Below, piece by piece: positions 11,365 to 22,494 of a DNA stretch of 64,000 bases (within the stretch, counting starts at the first letter, position 1; the number at the start of each line of letters is the position of its first letter). Both the position numbers and the translations under genes were made by a program. The notes under the pieces were generated by a model. That model saw nothing but the letters and a program-made list of their open reading frames with translations. It did not search any database and was not told the origin of the DNA. The DNA is from Zanthoxylum bungeanum (lineage: Eukaryota; Streptophyta; Magnoliopsida; Sapindales; Rutaceae). The DNA is taken from NCBI GenBank assembly GCA_019454045.1, contig SKCR01036783.1, positions 1 through 64,000 on the forward strand, written 5' to 3'.

Positions 11365-11882
11365 GTGCACAAACGGGCACATGAGACTATCATTGAAGAT
11401 AGTCAGGACCAAGAACACATAAATGTTCCCGAGGATCAACAAGTTGTTGAACTTGAACCAAGACGTAGCAAAAGAGCTAGAACGGAAAAATCATTTGGTC
11501 CAGATTTTCTGACATTTTTGCTAGAGAATGATCCTCAAAGCTATAACGAAGCTGTAAGGTCAGCTGATGGTGTTTTGTGGAAAGATTCCATCAATAGTGA
11601 AATTGAATCCATCTTAAAAAATCACAACTGGGAGTTAGTGAATCTTCCTCCAGGATGTAAACCTTTAGGGTCCAAGTGGATTTTCAAAAAGAAAATGAAG
11701 GCAGATGGATCAATTGATAAGTACAAAGCAAGACTTGTAATTAAAGGTTATAGACAACGTGAATGTCTTGATTACTTTGATACTTATTCTCCTGTAACGA
11801 GAATAAATTCATAAGGATGATACTAGCGATTGCAGCTTTGCGCAATCTTGAGGTACATCAGATGGATGTGAAAACAGCATTT

Positions 11883-11915
<33 letters not shown>

Positions 11916-12530
11916 GAACAACCTGAAGGCTTTATAGCTTCAGGACAAGAAAAGAAAGTCTGTAAGTTAGTTAAATCCTTGTATGGATTGAAACAAGCCC
12001 CGAAACAGTGGCATAAAAAGTTTGATGACACCATGTTGGCAAATGGTTTCAAAATCAATGAATGTGATAAATGCATTTATGTCAGAGAGACAGAAGTTGG
12101 CTATGTCATTTATGTCTCTACGTTGATGACATACTGATTGTCGGGAGTAATGTTAAAATGGTGAAATCTACCAAGAATATGCTGAAATCTAAGTTTGACA
12201 TGAAAGACATGGGTCTAGCAGATGTCATTCTGGGAATAAAGATCTCGAGAAGTCCAGATGGACTTATTCTTGATCAGTCGCACTATGTGGACAAGATTCT
12301 TGGTAAATTCAACAATGATGATTCTGCTGTAGCTAGAACTCCTTTAGATGTGAGTCTACACCTCTCAAAGAATAGAGGAGAGGGTATATCTCAAGTAGAA
12401 TACTCTAGATTTATCGGGAGTTTGATGTATCTATCAAGTTGTACAAGGCCTGATATAGCCTGTACAGTAAACAAGCTCAACAGATATACGAGTAATCCAG
12501 GGTTGATCACTGGAAAGCAATAGTAAGAGT
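11365..12530 (+). pseudogene. Cop3 reverse transcriptase, broken
   Basis: Copia RT with PRRSKRAR, FGPDFLTFLLENDPQSYNEAV, WKDSINSEIESI, GCKPLGSKWIFKKK, YKARLVIKGY, HQMDVKTAFLNG, IYMEQPEGFI, SLYGLKQAPKQW, YVDDILIVGS and IGSLMYLSSCTRPDIA. The catalytic YVDD is intact, but it is separated from the upstream part by a frameshift near 12117-12130. A stop (ATAA) lies near 11812. The order and spacing are normal for copia. Confidence 0.88.
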
Positions 12531-12877
12531 ACTCAGGGTACTTACATTTTACTCGTAATTATGGGTTGCACTATCATAGATATCCAGCTGTAGTCGAAGG
12601 ATACAATGATGCTAATTGGATATCTGACATGAAAGACTCAAAGTCTACCAGTGGCTATGTGTTTACACTAGCAGATGCAGCTGTATCATGGAAATCCTCC
12701 AAACAGACTGTGATAGCCAGATCTACAATGGAATCAGAATTCATTGCATTAGATAAGTGTGCTGAAGAAGCAGAATGACTTCGAAATTTTCTAGAGGATA
12801 TTCCAAGTTGGCCTAAGCCAGTGCCAATAATTTTCATTCATTGCGATAGTCAATCTGCAATTGGAAGGGCACATAAC

Positions 12878-12918
<41 letters not shown>

Positions 12919-13067
12919 CAATACCGTTAGATAATTACTCTCTACTGGAGTTATTTCGATTGACTATGTAAAGTCAAAGGATAACATTGCGGATCCGCTA
13001 ACCAAAGGGTTAAACAGAGAGTAGTTGTGAAATCATCGAGGGAATGAGACTAAAGCCCGTTAGATAA
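12531..13067 (+). pseudogene. Cop3 RNase H, broken
   Basis: RNase H motifs: [54 protein letters not shown], and then after a TGA at 12776-12778 HCDSQSAIGRAHNNMYNGKSRHI and DNIADPLTKGL. The frame ends with TAA 13065-13067. The 0.6 kb that follows, up to the polypurine tract, is untranslated with no further gene. Confidence 0.85.
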
Positions 13068-13661
13068 ATGTTTATTACGAAGGAAAACCCAACCTTGTTG
13101 ACTGGAGATCCAAGATCTAGGTTTAATGGGACAACCTACTCGTAAATGACATAATTGGTTCCACTGTGGGGGTTACCCTCTAGTCCATTCCTATGGGTGA
13201 AATAAAACAGTGATGCTCGTATGGATAGAGGTTAAGCAAAGGCTTTTGATAATTCTTATGCGTCGGGAATCAAGCAGAGTATTATGAGATACTCTTATAT
13301 AAGAAATCACCTATGTGAGAGAGAAATGGGGCTGCTTCAAAGGGAATTTTATGGGGCTCAATTCTAAGAAAACTCTCGCAGAACCAGGTTGATGTTCATG
13401 GCCAAAATGAACATAATAATGAGAACTCAAATGTGTTAGGTAAAATATCTGTGTGATATATGTTCTCCATCTACATGAACGGCAGTACAGTTCAATGACA
13501 TCGCGTCCACTGTCAGCTAGTAAATGAAATATATTTTCACAAGGGAAGGTTCAAAGGCTGAGGCCTACCTATCCTATGCAAGTGTTGAACCGTTGAACTC
13601 TTCTAGGTCAAAATAAAATGTTTTATAAAATAATTTATTTGACGTTTTTCGCCAATTTCAT

Positions 13662-13673
13662 TCATGTGGGGAT
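13662..13673 (+). promoter_or_regulatory. Cop3 polypurine tract
   Basis: TCATGTGGGGAT lies directly before the TG of the 3' LTR, with a purine core GTGGGGA. It is in the position where plus-strand synthesis starts. Confidence 0.65.
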
Positions 13674-14872
13674 TGTTGGAAAATGCTTATGAATAAGCAT
13701 TTTTGAGGCTCAATTTTAAGCATGATCCACTTCGTGTTAGTGGTTGTTATTGAATGATTCAGTACTCCTCCGTGAGTAGTTCGAAATGGTATATTCATAT
13801 GCTTAAAATGGTGCTTGGGTGAATGAGAAATTGTTGCTCAAAGTTCACCCATTGGTGTTGGAAAATAAAGAGAATTAAGCTTGTCCCACATGGGAAAGCT
13901 ATTAGAGAGAAGTTGTGCTTATATATGATTGCTCATATGTAGATGGGTAAGAGTTATAAGGATAAAGGCTCTCTCTACGTGCGCGCGCAGGGGGGTGCAA
14001 ATCAAAATCCAAACAGGCTTGGCTCGTGTACACCCGCGCGTCCTGCGTACACGAATGTCGGACCAAATGTGCGGGCCCGGCCCAGCCAATTTTGCAAGTC
14101 TCTTTATTTTTCCAAGCCTTTTGAAGTTCCATAACAGTTAATTTAATTCTATTAAATTAATTTGGGGGTTACTTCAAGTGAAAGGTCTCTCATTAGTATG
14201 ATAATTGTTATGTTAATTTCTATTTAAAAGGGCAGTGTATTTCGTTTTGTTGGGAGATACAATACACAGAACACACAACAGTAAAAGCATTTTTCCTCGG
14301 TTTTCTTTGTAAAGGAAGAGTTCGAACGCTTGTGGTTCGTTGGTAACGAGTTTTTGGTGGTGCCCATACTCGTTCGTTTTCCGTTGCATCCTGGGAAACA
14401 ATCGTCTCACGTTCTACTGCACCTTCGGTAGGGGACGAATTTATTTTAAGGAGATTGTTGACATCAACAAGCCTCAGAATAGTGAAGCAGTGTTCGGTTC
14501 TGACTCAGGATCATCGCGTCAGAGGTTCGTCTACAGCACACATCATTTTCAGACGCAGACGTATTCGGGCAGAGGCACAAGGTTCGTTTTCAGAGGCAGA
14601 AGCACAAAAATCTTCAAAGTCAGACGGTTTCATCAGAGGTTCGTTCAGAGGCTTATTTCAGAGGCAGACGCATCACTTCAGGGTCTGCCGTCAAACACAT
14701 CTCCAGGGTCTGCCATCAGGGTCTGCTCTGCTGGTGTGGGTCTGCTCATCAGACTTCAGCATCTGCTCTGTGGGTCTGATCTCAGGGTCTGCCGAGAGGG
14801 TCTGCTGGGCTGAGTTTAAGCCAAATTCAGATTTTCCAATTTACCAATTGTATTTGTAATATTAGTAATACA
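13674..14872 (+). repeat. Cop3 3' LTR
   Basis: Begins TGTTGGAAAATGC and ends AGTAATACA, and is followed at once by the TSD GTAAT. It is colinear with the 5' LTR at 7724-8931, with scattered substitutions and small indels. Confidence 0.92.
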
Positions 14873-14877
14873 GTAAT

Positions 14878-16016
14878 TATCATGCACAACATAAAAATAA
14901 GATTGTAAATAGGGGGATTTGGAAAAATCTAACCCTATTAATATTTTATGATTTTGAAAAAATCCACTTTCTAAAAGCCAGTCTCCAATCCAATGACTAT
15001 TTATTAATATTTTTAAAATATCAGTAAAACACAAATTGATGTTATTATTAGATTTTCTCGACCCATTTTCCGACGACACCTAAAATCCATGAGTGTAATT
15101 CCTCCTCCTCAGTCCTCGGTGGATAACGTTAGGTGATTCTGCAGCATTTGCTGCAATTCCCCTATTTGGGTTATGGTCATACATACTAAGTTTACAATCT
15201 AGACTTGGGCCAATGACCCAGGGACCGGGGGTGCTGCAGTTCCACAGTCCTATCTCATTAGGTTGGTGCCTTTCATGAAAAACCTAATTACGACAAGGAG
15301 GCTTTCAAATAAAAAAATAGTTACGCCAAGGACTGGGCTCAACCCTGCTACCTCAGTCCATCATTAATCAAATGATCCAAAAGTAGAAATATGGTCATCC
15401 CAAGACCTTCCTTAATTCTGTGAAACCATGAAAGCTGAGAGAAGCACATTACAAGTTACTCAAGAGCCTTGGTCATCAACATAAAAGGTATTTCATCATA
15501 ACTATAGTTTGTTTTGTAATATTTTTACGTGGCTCATGTGCCAAATTAATGTAATATTTATCTTTTAAAAATATTGATTTAACTAAATAGTCCTATTGGT
15601 CAAAATTAGAAATGCATGCTATACAGAACATGGTTTTCCATCAAACATGTTTCACTGTTCTTGAAAAAAACAATCAAAGATTTAGGTTAAAGGGGAAAGT
15701 TATAACATTAGGTATGTACTCTAAATCACTCCGATGAAGTTTCTTTTATGTGTGATTATCATGAGATTCGAAATTCCTATAATACGTTTTAGAATGATCG
15801 TTTCTCTCTCATTGCAGTCCAAATTGTTAAGGTATAGTTAATGATCACAATTAATGAGATTGATTGTGATGATTCATAATTCATTTGATTGATTGTAATT
15901 GATTTTATAATTATTTGTACATTATTACTAGACTTCAATACGAGTATAATCCAGAAACATTCACTATTGACAAGTGTATATAAAAGCAACATATAAATAT
16001 TATTCAACAGAATTAA
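14878..16016. other. Non-coding flank, no gene seen
   Basis: Sequence between Cop3 and Ath1. There are many stops in all frames and no recognisable domain. The longer minus-strand frame near 15789-16250 runs across the Ath1 LTR boundary and has a low-complexity Ile/Leu-rich composition, so it is not credible. The sequence continuous with this before Ath1 inserted resumes at 27428. Confidence 0.5.
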
Positions 16017-16912
16017 GAAAATGATTACGCCCAAATATGACTCGCGGTTATCGCAGTACAGTTGGGGTGTCGATTCCACAGAGAGATGGTTACAAAGAAA
16101 CTGGTTCACTAAATCAAGAACGTTAACGGTAACTAAAATAAATAAAATGATAAAAATGGTAATTAAAGTGAAGATAAATAAAATAATGAAAAAGATATTT
16201 AAAGATAATGGCAGAGAGATATGACAAAGCTTCGGGAATCCCTCTTGCATCGAACTCCTATATTTAGTTATTGATTCCTTTTATTACACAATTGAAGGTT
16301 TCACATCCCAAACCAACAACCGGAAAATATTCAATTCTACGCATGATAAATTCTAAGGTAATTAATGATTATTTTCTCTATGTTAACAGCATACAAAAGC
16401 CATCGTTACGAGCTATCTAACGTCGACAATATACCCTCAGGCAATACTGCAGCAGAAGACCAACACGCAAAAACTTTACCAGTCACAATTAAATTCGCAA
16501 ACCACACATAGAAGAAGCATGACTGGATCTATATGGGATTTGACAAAACATAATTTCTGGATTAAATAATCGAAAGATAATAGAAAATAACAACCATTAA
16601 TTTTATTAAACAATAAAAAGGTTCGTAGGAATCAAAAACATAAATAATAAAATCCAACACAAGAGCTCATCCCTAACTTTGCCTAGGGGATTAGTTCCTC
16701 ATAAAAGAAATAGAAATAGCCTGGGATTGGAGAGAATTGTTGTTCTGAATCATCACGGCTCCGTGTCCTTACTTCAAAGCTCTGATTTCTTCTCTGAACT
16801 GGCTCGGCACTGCTTCTCTGCTTTCTGCGTCTGGGCACTATTTTTGTTATTATTTTCTTGCGCAGGCCGCTTGTTCACGTAGCAGGCTTCCTTTTTATAC
16901 TCACGCTGAAAA

Positions 16913-16927
16913 CCCTATTTATATTGC
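16913..16927 (-). promoter_or_regulatory. TATA box of Ath1 LTR
   Basis: Minus-strand CAATATAAATAGGG is a strong TATA box located in the middle of the LTR. The same sequence recurs near 21930, near 24390 and, slightly altered, near 26855 in the other LTR copies. Confidence 0.6.
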
Positions 16928-17186
16928 ACGGCAGCCTCTTTTTTAGATGCCCACTTTGTAGCTTTAAATAACCATTGACTATTCAAAACCTAATTCCATC
17001 ATGGGCCCACGTGTTTTTATTGGTCATGCCTTTTTCTCTCTCTTCTTTATTCTTCACGCTGGAGCTATGTTTTTGGTCAACAATGTCATGCAAACTCTTC
17101 TTTTAAATTGTTTATTCTCTCACACATTCATGCTTTCGGCCCCACGTGAACTGGAGCTCTTCACGCCACCTTTTTGCTTTACAAAT

Positions 17187-17242
17187 GGCGCCGTGGCGCC
17201 ATACTCCCTGCATTTTGTATGGGATTGTGGCGCCGCGGCGCC
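17187..17242. repeat. Paired GC palindromes in Ath1 LTR
   Basis: GGCGCC-GT-GGCGCC at 17187-17200 and GGCGCCGCGGCGCC at 17229-17242 are 28 bp apart, in a local AT-rich context. They recur in the other Ath1 LTR copies near 22196-22252 and 24660-24712. In the last copy (near 27125-27180) both are mutated. Confidence 0.9.
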
Positions 17243-17482
17243 AATTCAATCTTTCTCCTCGATTCCTGTGTGCGTCCTATGCATCCCTAAACACTTGTAA
17301 TTGTCCCATGATTCATATGTTAATATTCCTACAAATAAAAATCACTAAATTAGTGTAAATAATAAATATTTCTAAATTAATATAACAATCAAAATTATGT
17401 ACTAAAACATAAAATATATAACTAAATGCTTAACAATAAGCCTATAATTGATGTTTCAAAGTATATTTTCATGCACTTATCA

Positions 17483-17493
17483 TAACCCCCAAC
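17483..17493 (-). promoter_or_regulatory. Ath1 polypurine tract
   Basis: On the minus strand GTTGGGGGTTA sits directly before the LTR start TGATAAGTG. It is repeated next to the other LTR ends at 22495 and 24953. Confidence 0.7.
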
Positions 17494-17562
17494 CAGCTTA
17501 TTGCTAGTCCCTAGCAATTCAAGCGTAAAATAAAATGAAAATTAAATAAATAAAATATATCT

Positions 17563-17690
17563 AAGCCACTTTCGTAGGGATCACGATTGCATTTAGCGTA
17601 TGCAACAAGTCTTTAAACCCCTAGGTGTCCCTAGTGGACGAGTTATAGTCTCGTGAGGGCTTACAGCGACGACACCCACAAACGTCATTC
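17563..17690 (-). other. Conserved 3'-UTR block shared by Athila-like elements
   Basis: The block contains the plus-strand strings GATCACGATTGCATTTAGCG, ATGCAACAAG, CCTAGTGGACGAG and GACACCCACAAACG. Close relatives occur at 57038-57150 in LogR and 52003-52110 in Ath2, at similar distances from the polypurine tract, although the LTRs of these families are unalike. No reading frame is conserved, so this looks like a structural or cis-acting RNA/DNA element. It recurs inside the Ath1 array near 22570 and 25030. Confidence 0.75.
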
Positions 17691-18793
17691 AAAACACACA
17701 ATCATGCAAAATAAATAGTCCCAATAGTTTCACATAAGTTCGTCCTCAGAGAATGCATAGTAATGAAACAATAGAACCTTCAAAGTACTCAACGCAACTC
17801 AAATCTAAATCTTTGAATAAATCATCTAAGCCAGACTCATAGTGTGTGTGTGATAAAGTTCATTCACAACTTTATTCCCAGGTAAGCCAACTCAATGATT
17901 TCGTCTGAAAATTGGGTCGATGGGTCTAACAACCTAGATATCTCAATTAAGCTATGTAGTTGCTTTTATGTGTGCTCAATATGGTATGATTTTTTTTTTT
18001 TCTTTCCTGTCTCTTGTTGCATTTTCTTTTGAATTTTTCTTTTCTTTCTCTTTTGCCATTTTTTTTTCAACACACCTACCCTTCAAGGTACCATTTCTCC
18101 TCATGGTGGTCCTAATACTCGCCCATGGGTAGCTTCACGCTTGTTGGTTATAGGTGGTTTACTTTCTTTCTTCAGAGACTTTTTCTTTTATTTGCATTCA
18201 TACCATACGTCATAACACAAGCAATTCAGGATAGATATCTAAGCAAACGGTCATTCAACATGCAATTTATTCAACTAGTCATCTTGCTAACTACTCAGGC
18301 TTCCACTGCTAAAAACCCATAATTAAGTGCTTACGAGTCTAACATAGATAAACTACTCAAATCATCAGATAAAAGTGCATTAAAGGACTTATCGTTTCTA
18401 AGATTTCACCCTAAAGTAAACAATATCATCATTGGATTATGTTTAACTAATAAGGACTAAAAACAAACAAAACAAAACAAATTTTTTTTTTTAAAAGAAA
18501 ATAATCAAATGTATTTAAGACAGGCTTCCATGCGCATGCACACACACCACCACACTTAAAACTTGCATTGTCCTCAATGTAAGATAAATGTAAAGAAAAA
18601 GGATTAAGGAACAACACTACCAGACGCGGAGTTGATCAGGTTCCTGCTGGCAAGACTTGGCTGTGTGGCTGTGTAGGTTGTGCTAACTCCTGCATAAACA
18701 CTCATGCAAACAATAAAATAAAACATGTAATTAGCACACACAATAATATAAAACTAAAGTAAATAGAATAAAATAAAATAAATGCAGATGTAA

Positions 18794-18840
18794 GGGTTGC
18801 CTTCCCGCTAGCGCTAAGTTTAACGTCTTCAGACAGACGC
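18794..18840 (-). other. Conserved post-gag block (GGGTTGCC...AGCGCT...TCTTCAG)
   Basis: The plus strand reads GGGTTGCCTTCCCGCTAGCG, then a T-rich link and ACGTCTTCAGACAGACG. LogR has the matching block at 59399-59444 (GGGTTGCCTCCCTACTAGCG, TCTTCAGCCAGACG). In both elements it lies on the 3' side of gag on the minus strand. Its function is unknown; it may be an untranslated signal or the remnant of the gag-pol end. Confidence 0.7.
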
Positions 18841-19280
18841 AAACACTCAAGTTGTCATGGTGGTTTCCATCTAGCGTACTGATAAAGACACACGAGTGAA
18901 TGTTTGTCTAGCTGAGGCAGTGTATTCATGGGTCCTCTTAGGTCTGGAGTTTGTTGAAATCTTGGACTCTTCGTATAGAAAATTTTTCTCAATGTCCTTT
19001 TTAATCTCACAGGCATCATCTTTAATTGAGCATTAACTCTCATTTTCTCATTTTTCGGTTCTTTGGGATCAGTTTTAGCTCAAGAGGATTTAATTCAGGA
19101 TGTGGAGAATTTGTTTCTGGAAGGACTGTTTCTAGCATGTATGATAATGACACTCACCCTCACCCTGTGGTTGTTTCTCGAGATGTAAACTGTTAAGTTC
19201 TTGAGGAGAGGGTACTCTAACTTGGAAAGGTGGCACTTGTTCTTCCTGAGATATGTTAACACTATTATCCTTAGGGTCAC

Positions 19281-20745
19281 CTATAGTGCTGGAAGTATTT
19301 CTGTATCCCTACCTCTTTTACTGCTCCTAGTGATTATGGCATTAACACCTCCTATATTGGATACCTCATGATTAACATGTGCCATGTGCTGACCTAGTGG
19401 ATTAGGTTGAGTCTGAGATGGGAATTTTCCTTGTCTTTGTACACTCAGGACATTTGTCAATTTAAAGATTTGACTCTTGATTTCTTTTTGGTCTTCAACT
19501 ACCTGAGATATCAACGACTCAATCCTTTGATTGGTTTTGCTTTGGTCTCTACGAATACATGCCACATCTTCTAAAGAATTCACAGGAATGGCAGGTGTGT
19601 GATACTGTGAGGTACTGTAACTCCAAGGTTGTGGTGTCTGGGTAGGCTGATAGGACTCCTGCCTCCAACTAACATTGGGATGGTTCTGCCAACTAGGATT
19701 ATAGGTGTCAGAATATGGTGTATAAGGCATTTGGTACATCCCTAAAGTATTGTAGTTTTCCTCATATATACCCCTCGTCTCACTATATACAGGACACTCA
19801 TGGGGTTCTAGGTGGGCTACTGAATGCATAGTCTTGCTCTTTCTGGCTTTTAAGGTTTCTATCTGTTTGGTCAATAGCTCAACTTGTGCCTTAAGACTAT
19901 CATCCTCTCTCAATTGGTGTACGCTCCTGCTCGGAGGGGTAGAGTGTGTCCTATCAGTGCTATCTATGGAATTGGGTCCAGTCCAGGTATGAGACTTCTT
20001 TGCTAGATCATCTAAGTATTCGAGCGCCTCATCAGGGTCATTTCGGATAAACTCACCATTGCACATTGTCTCAACGAATTGGCGCTCCCTAGGTGTCAAT
20101 CCATCATAGAAATAACTAACTAAACACCAACTCTCAAATCCATGGTGAGGACAACTAGCTAACAACTCCTTATACCTCTCACACGTTTGATAAAGGGTCT
20201 CACTGTCTCTCTGAGAGAAGGTGGAGATTTTTCTTTTCAAGGCATATGTTTTATGGTGTGGGAAGTATTTGTCAAGAAATGCCTGGGTCATCTCGCCCAC
20301 GATCCTATTGACCTCTGGTCTTAAAGAATACAACCAGCTCTTAGCTCTATCCTTAAGGGCAAAGGGAACAAACTAAGTCTAATTGTGTCAGTGGTTCCGA
20401 ACCGGTCATGAAAGTTGCTACTACCTCTTCAAACTCCCTAATGTGCACGTAAGGGTTCTCGCTCTCTAAACCGTGAAAAGTAGGAAGATATTGTATCATC
20501 CCAGGTTTAAAATCTATGGGTGGTGCATTAGGAGAAAACATTATGCACGAAGGTGTAGCTGTGCGAGTTGGGTAGAGGTACTCTTCAAGAGTCCTCCTGG
20601 GTGGTCTCTCGTACTCACTCATGGTATGTCTATTAGATCTAGATGGTGTAGCAAAAAGATTCTCAAATATATTATCTTGATCTGACTCTAAATCTTCATG
20701 TTCTATTCTAGCATATCTACCTAATTGATCCCTAAATCTAGACAT
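19281..20745 (-). pseudogene. Ath1 gag (Athila type), one frameshift
   Basis: Structural capsid protein of an Athila-like element. The ATG is at 20745 (MSRFRDQLGRYA). The usual Athila gag landmarks follow: SYP-type leader, FKPGMIQYLPTFHGLESENPY, HIREFEEV, a frameshift near 20370, then DRAKSWLYSLRP, FLDKYFPHHKTYALKRKIS, QRDSETLYQTCERYKELLASCPHHGF, YFYDGLTPRERQFVETMCNGEF and NHPNVSW. The expected CX2CGGPHX4C zinc knuckle is degenerate (only ECPVYSE is left). It ends at 19281 with no protease or RT after it. Apart from the frameshift the frame is open for about 480 codons, which suggests recent decay. It could be complemented in trans by autonomous Athila elements. Confidence 0.88.
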
Positions 20746-21004
20746 GCACTCCAACACAACTAATAGAAATAAAATAAAATAAATGAAACTAAAAATTAAA
20801 GTCTACTAAAACCAAAAATAAAATAAAATGAACACAAAAATAAAAAAAAATCTAAACAAAAAACTAAGAAAAGAAAAAAAAATTAAAAGAAAATACTAGG
20901 CAAATAATAAATGAATAAAATAAAATACTAATAAAAAAAATGGAACGAAGTTACCGCTTCGTTGTTGACTAAGCAAACCTGGTCCCTTTGCTTGTAAACC
21001 GTCT

Positions 21005-21020
21005 CCCGGCAACGGCGCCA
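21005..21020 (-). promoter_or_regulatory. Ath1 primer binding site, tRNA-Asp
   Basis: The plus strand CCCGGCAACGGCGCCA equals the last 16 nt of plant tRNA-Asp(GUC), including CCA side pairing, so the minus-strand element is primed by tRNA-Asp. It is 5 bp from the 5' LTR at 21026. Athila-type elements are known to use this tRNA. Confidence 0.85.
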
Positions 21021-21025
21021 AATTT

Positions 21026-22494
21026 TGATTACGCCCAAATATGACTCGCGGTTATCGCAGTACAGTTTGGGGTGTCGATTCCACAGAGAGATGGTTACAA
21101 AGAAACTGGTTCACTAAATCAAGAACGTTAACGGTAACTAAAATAAATAAAATGATAAAAATGGTAATTAAAGTGAAGATAAATAAAATAATGAAAAAGA
21201 TATTAAAGATAATGGCAGAGAGATATGACAAAGCTTCGGGAATCCCTCTTGCATCGAACTCCTATATTTAGTTATTGATTCCTTTTATTACACAATTGAA
21301 GGTTTCACATCCCAAACCAACAACCGGAAAATATTCAATTCTACGCATGATAAATTCTAAGGTAATTAATGATTATTTTCTCTATGTTAACAGCATACAA
21401 AAGCCATCGTTACGAGCTATCTAACGTCGACAATATACCCTCAGGCAATACTGCAGCAGAAGACCAACACGCAAAACAACTTTACCAGTCACAATTAAAT
21501 TCGCAAACCACACATAGAAGAAGCATGACTGGATCTATATGGGATTTGACAAAACATAATTTCTGGATTAAATAATCGAAAGATAATAGAAAATAACAAC
21601 CATTAATTTTATTAAACAATAAAAAGGTTCGTAGGAATCAAAAACATAAATAATAAAATCCAACACAAGAGCTCATCCCTAACTTTGCCTAGGGGATTAG
21701 TTCCTCATAAAAGAAATAGAAATAGCCTGGGATTGGAGAGAATTGTTGTTCTGAATCATCACGGCTCCGTGTCCTTACTTCAAAGCTCTGATTTCTTCTC
21801 TGAACTGGCTCGGCACTGCTTCTCTGCTTTCTGCGTCTGGGCACTATTTTTTTGTTATTATTTTCTTGCGCAGGCCGCTTGTTCACGTAGCAGGCTTCCT
21901 TTTTTATACTCACGCTGAAAACCCTATTTATATTGCACGGCAGCCTCTTTTTTAGATGCCCACTTTGTAGCTTTAAATAACCATTGACTATTCAAAACCT
22001 AATTCCATCATGGGCCCACGTGTTTTATTTGGTCATGCCTTTTTCTCTCTCTTCTTTATTCTTCACGCTGGAGCTATGTTTTTGGTCAACAGTGTCATGC
22101 AAACTCTTCTTTTAAATTGTTTATTCTCTCACACATTCATGCTTTCGGCCCCACGTGAACTGGAGCTCTTCACGCCACCTTTTTGCTTTACAAATGGCGC
22201 CGTGGCGCCATACTCCCTGCATTTTGTATGGGATTGTGGCGCCGCGGCGCCAATTCAATCTTTCCTCCTCGATTCCTGTGTGCGTCCTATGCATCCCTAA
22301 ACACTTGTAATTGTCCCATGATTCATATGTTAATATTCCTACAAATAAAAATCACTAAATTAGTGTAAATAATAAATATTTCTAAATTAATATAACAATC
22401 AAAATTATGTACTAAAACATAAAATATATAACTAAATGCTTAACAATAAGCCTATATAATTGATGTTTCAAAGTATATTTTCATGCACTTATCA
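21026..22494 (-). repeat. Ath1 5' LTR
   Basis: Begins TGATTACGCC and ends CACTTATCA on the plus strand, 1469 bp, nearly identical to 16022-17482. It adjoins the tRNA-Asp site on its left. To its right another internal region begins, with a polypurine tract, instead of host flank. Confidence 0.92.

Larger units (their letters stand above)
7724..14872 (+). mobile_element. Cop3: full-length Ty1/copia element, TSD GTAAT
   Basis: Two LTRs of about 1.2 kb (7724-8931 and 13674-14872) flank gag, protease, integrase, RT and RNase H in copia order. The 5-bp duplication GTAAT lies at 7719-7723 and 14873-14877. All coding domains are present but each has stops or frameshifts, so it cannot move by itself. 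The two LTRs differ at scattered positions, so the insertion is not very recent. No obvious initiator-Met priming site follows the 5' LTR, where the sequence runs GTCTTAAAAACAAATTCGAC. Confidence 0.93.
16022..17482 (-). repeat. Ath1 3' LTR (left copy)
   Basis: On the plus strand it reads TGATTACGCC at the left and CACTTATCA at the right. A minus-strand TATA box (CAATATAAATAGGG) lies at 16913-16927. Upstream of it on the minus strand are two GC palindromes, GGCGCCGTGGCGCC at 17187-17200 and the perfect GGCGCCGCGGCGCC at 17229-17242. Its near-identity with 21026-22494 suggests a young insertion. Confidence 0.92.

Noticed and set aside
15789..16250. 153-codon Ile/Leu-rich minus-strand frame
   Set aside because: It spans the Ath1 border at 16022, so it did not exist before the insertion; the composition is that of AT-rich non-coding DNA.
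16679..17300. Repeated small plus-strand frames in Ath1 LTRs (also near 21685, 22010, 24448, 26939)
   Set aside because: They lie in LTRs, differ in frame between copies because of indels, and read on the strand opposite to the element.
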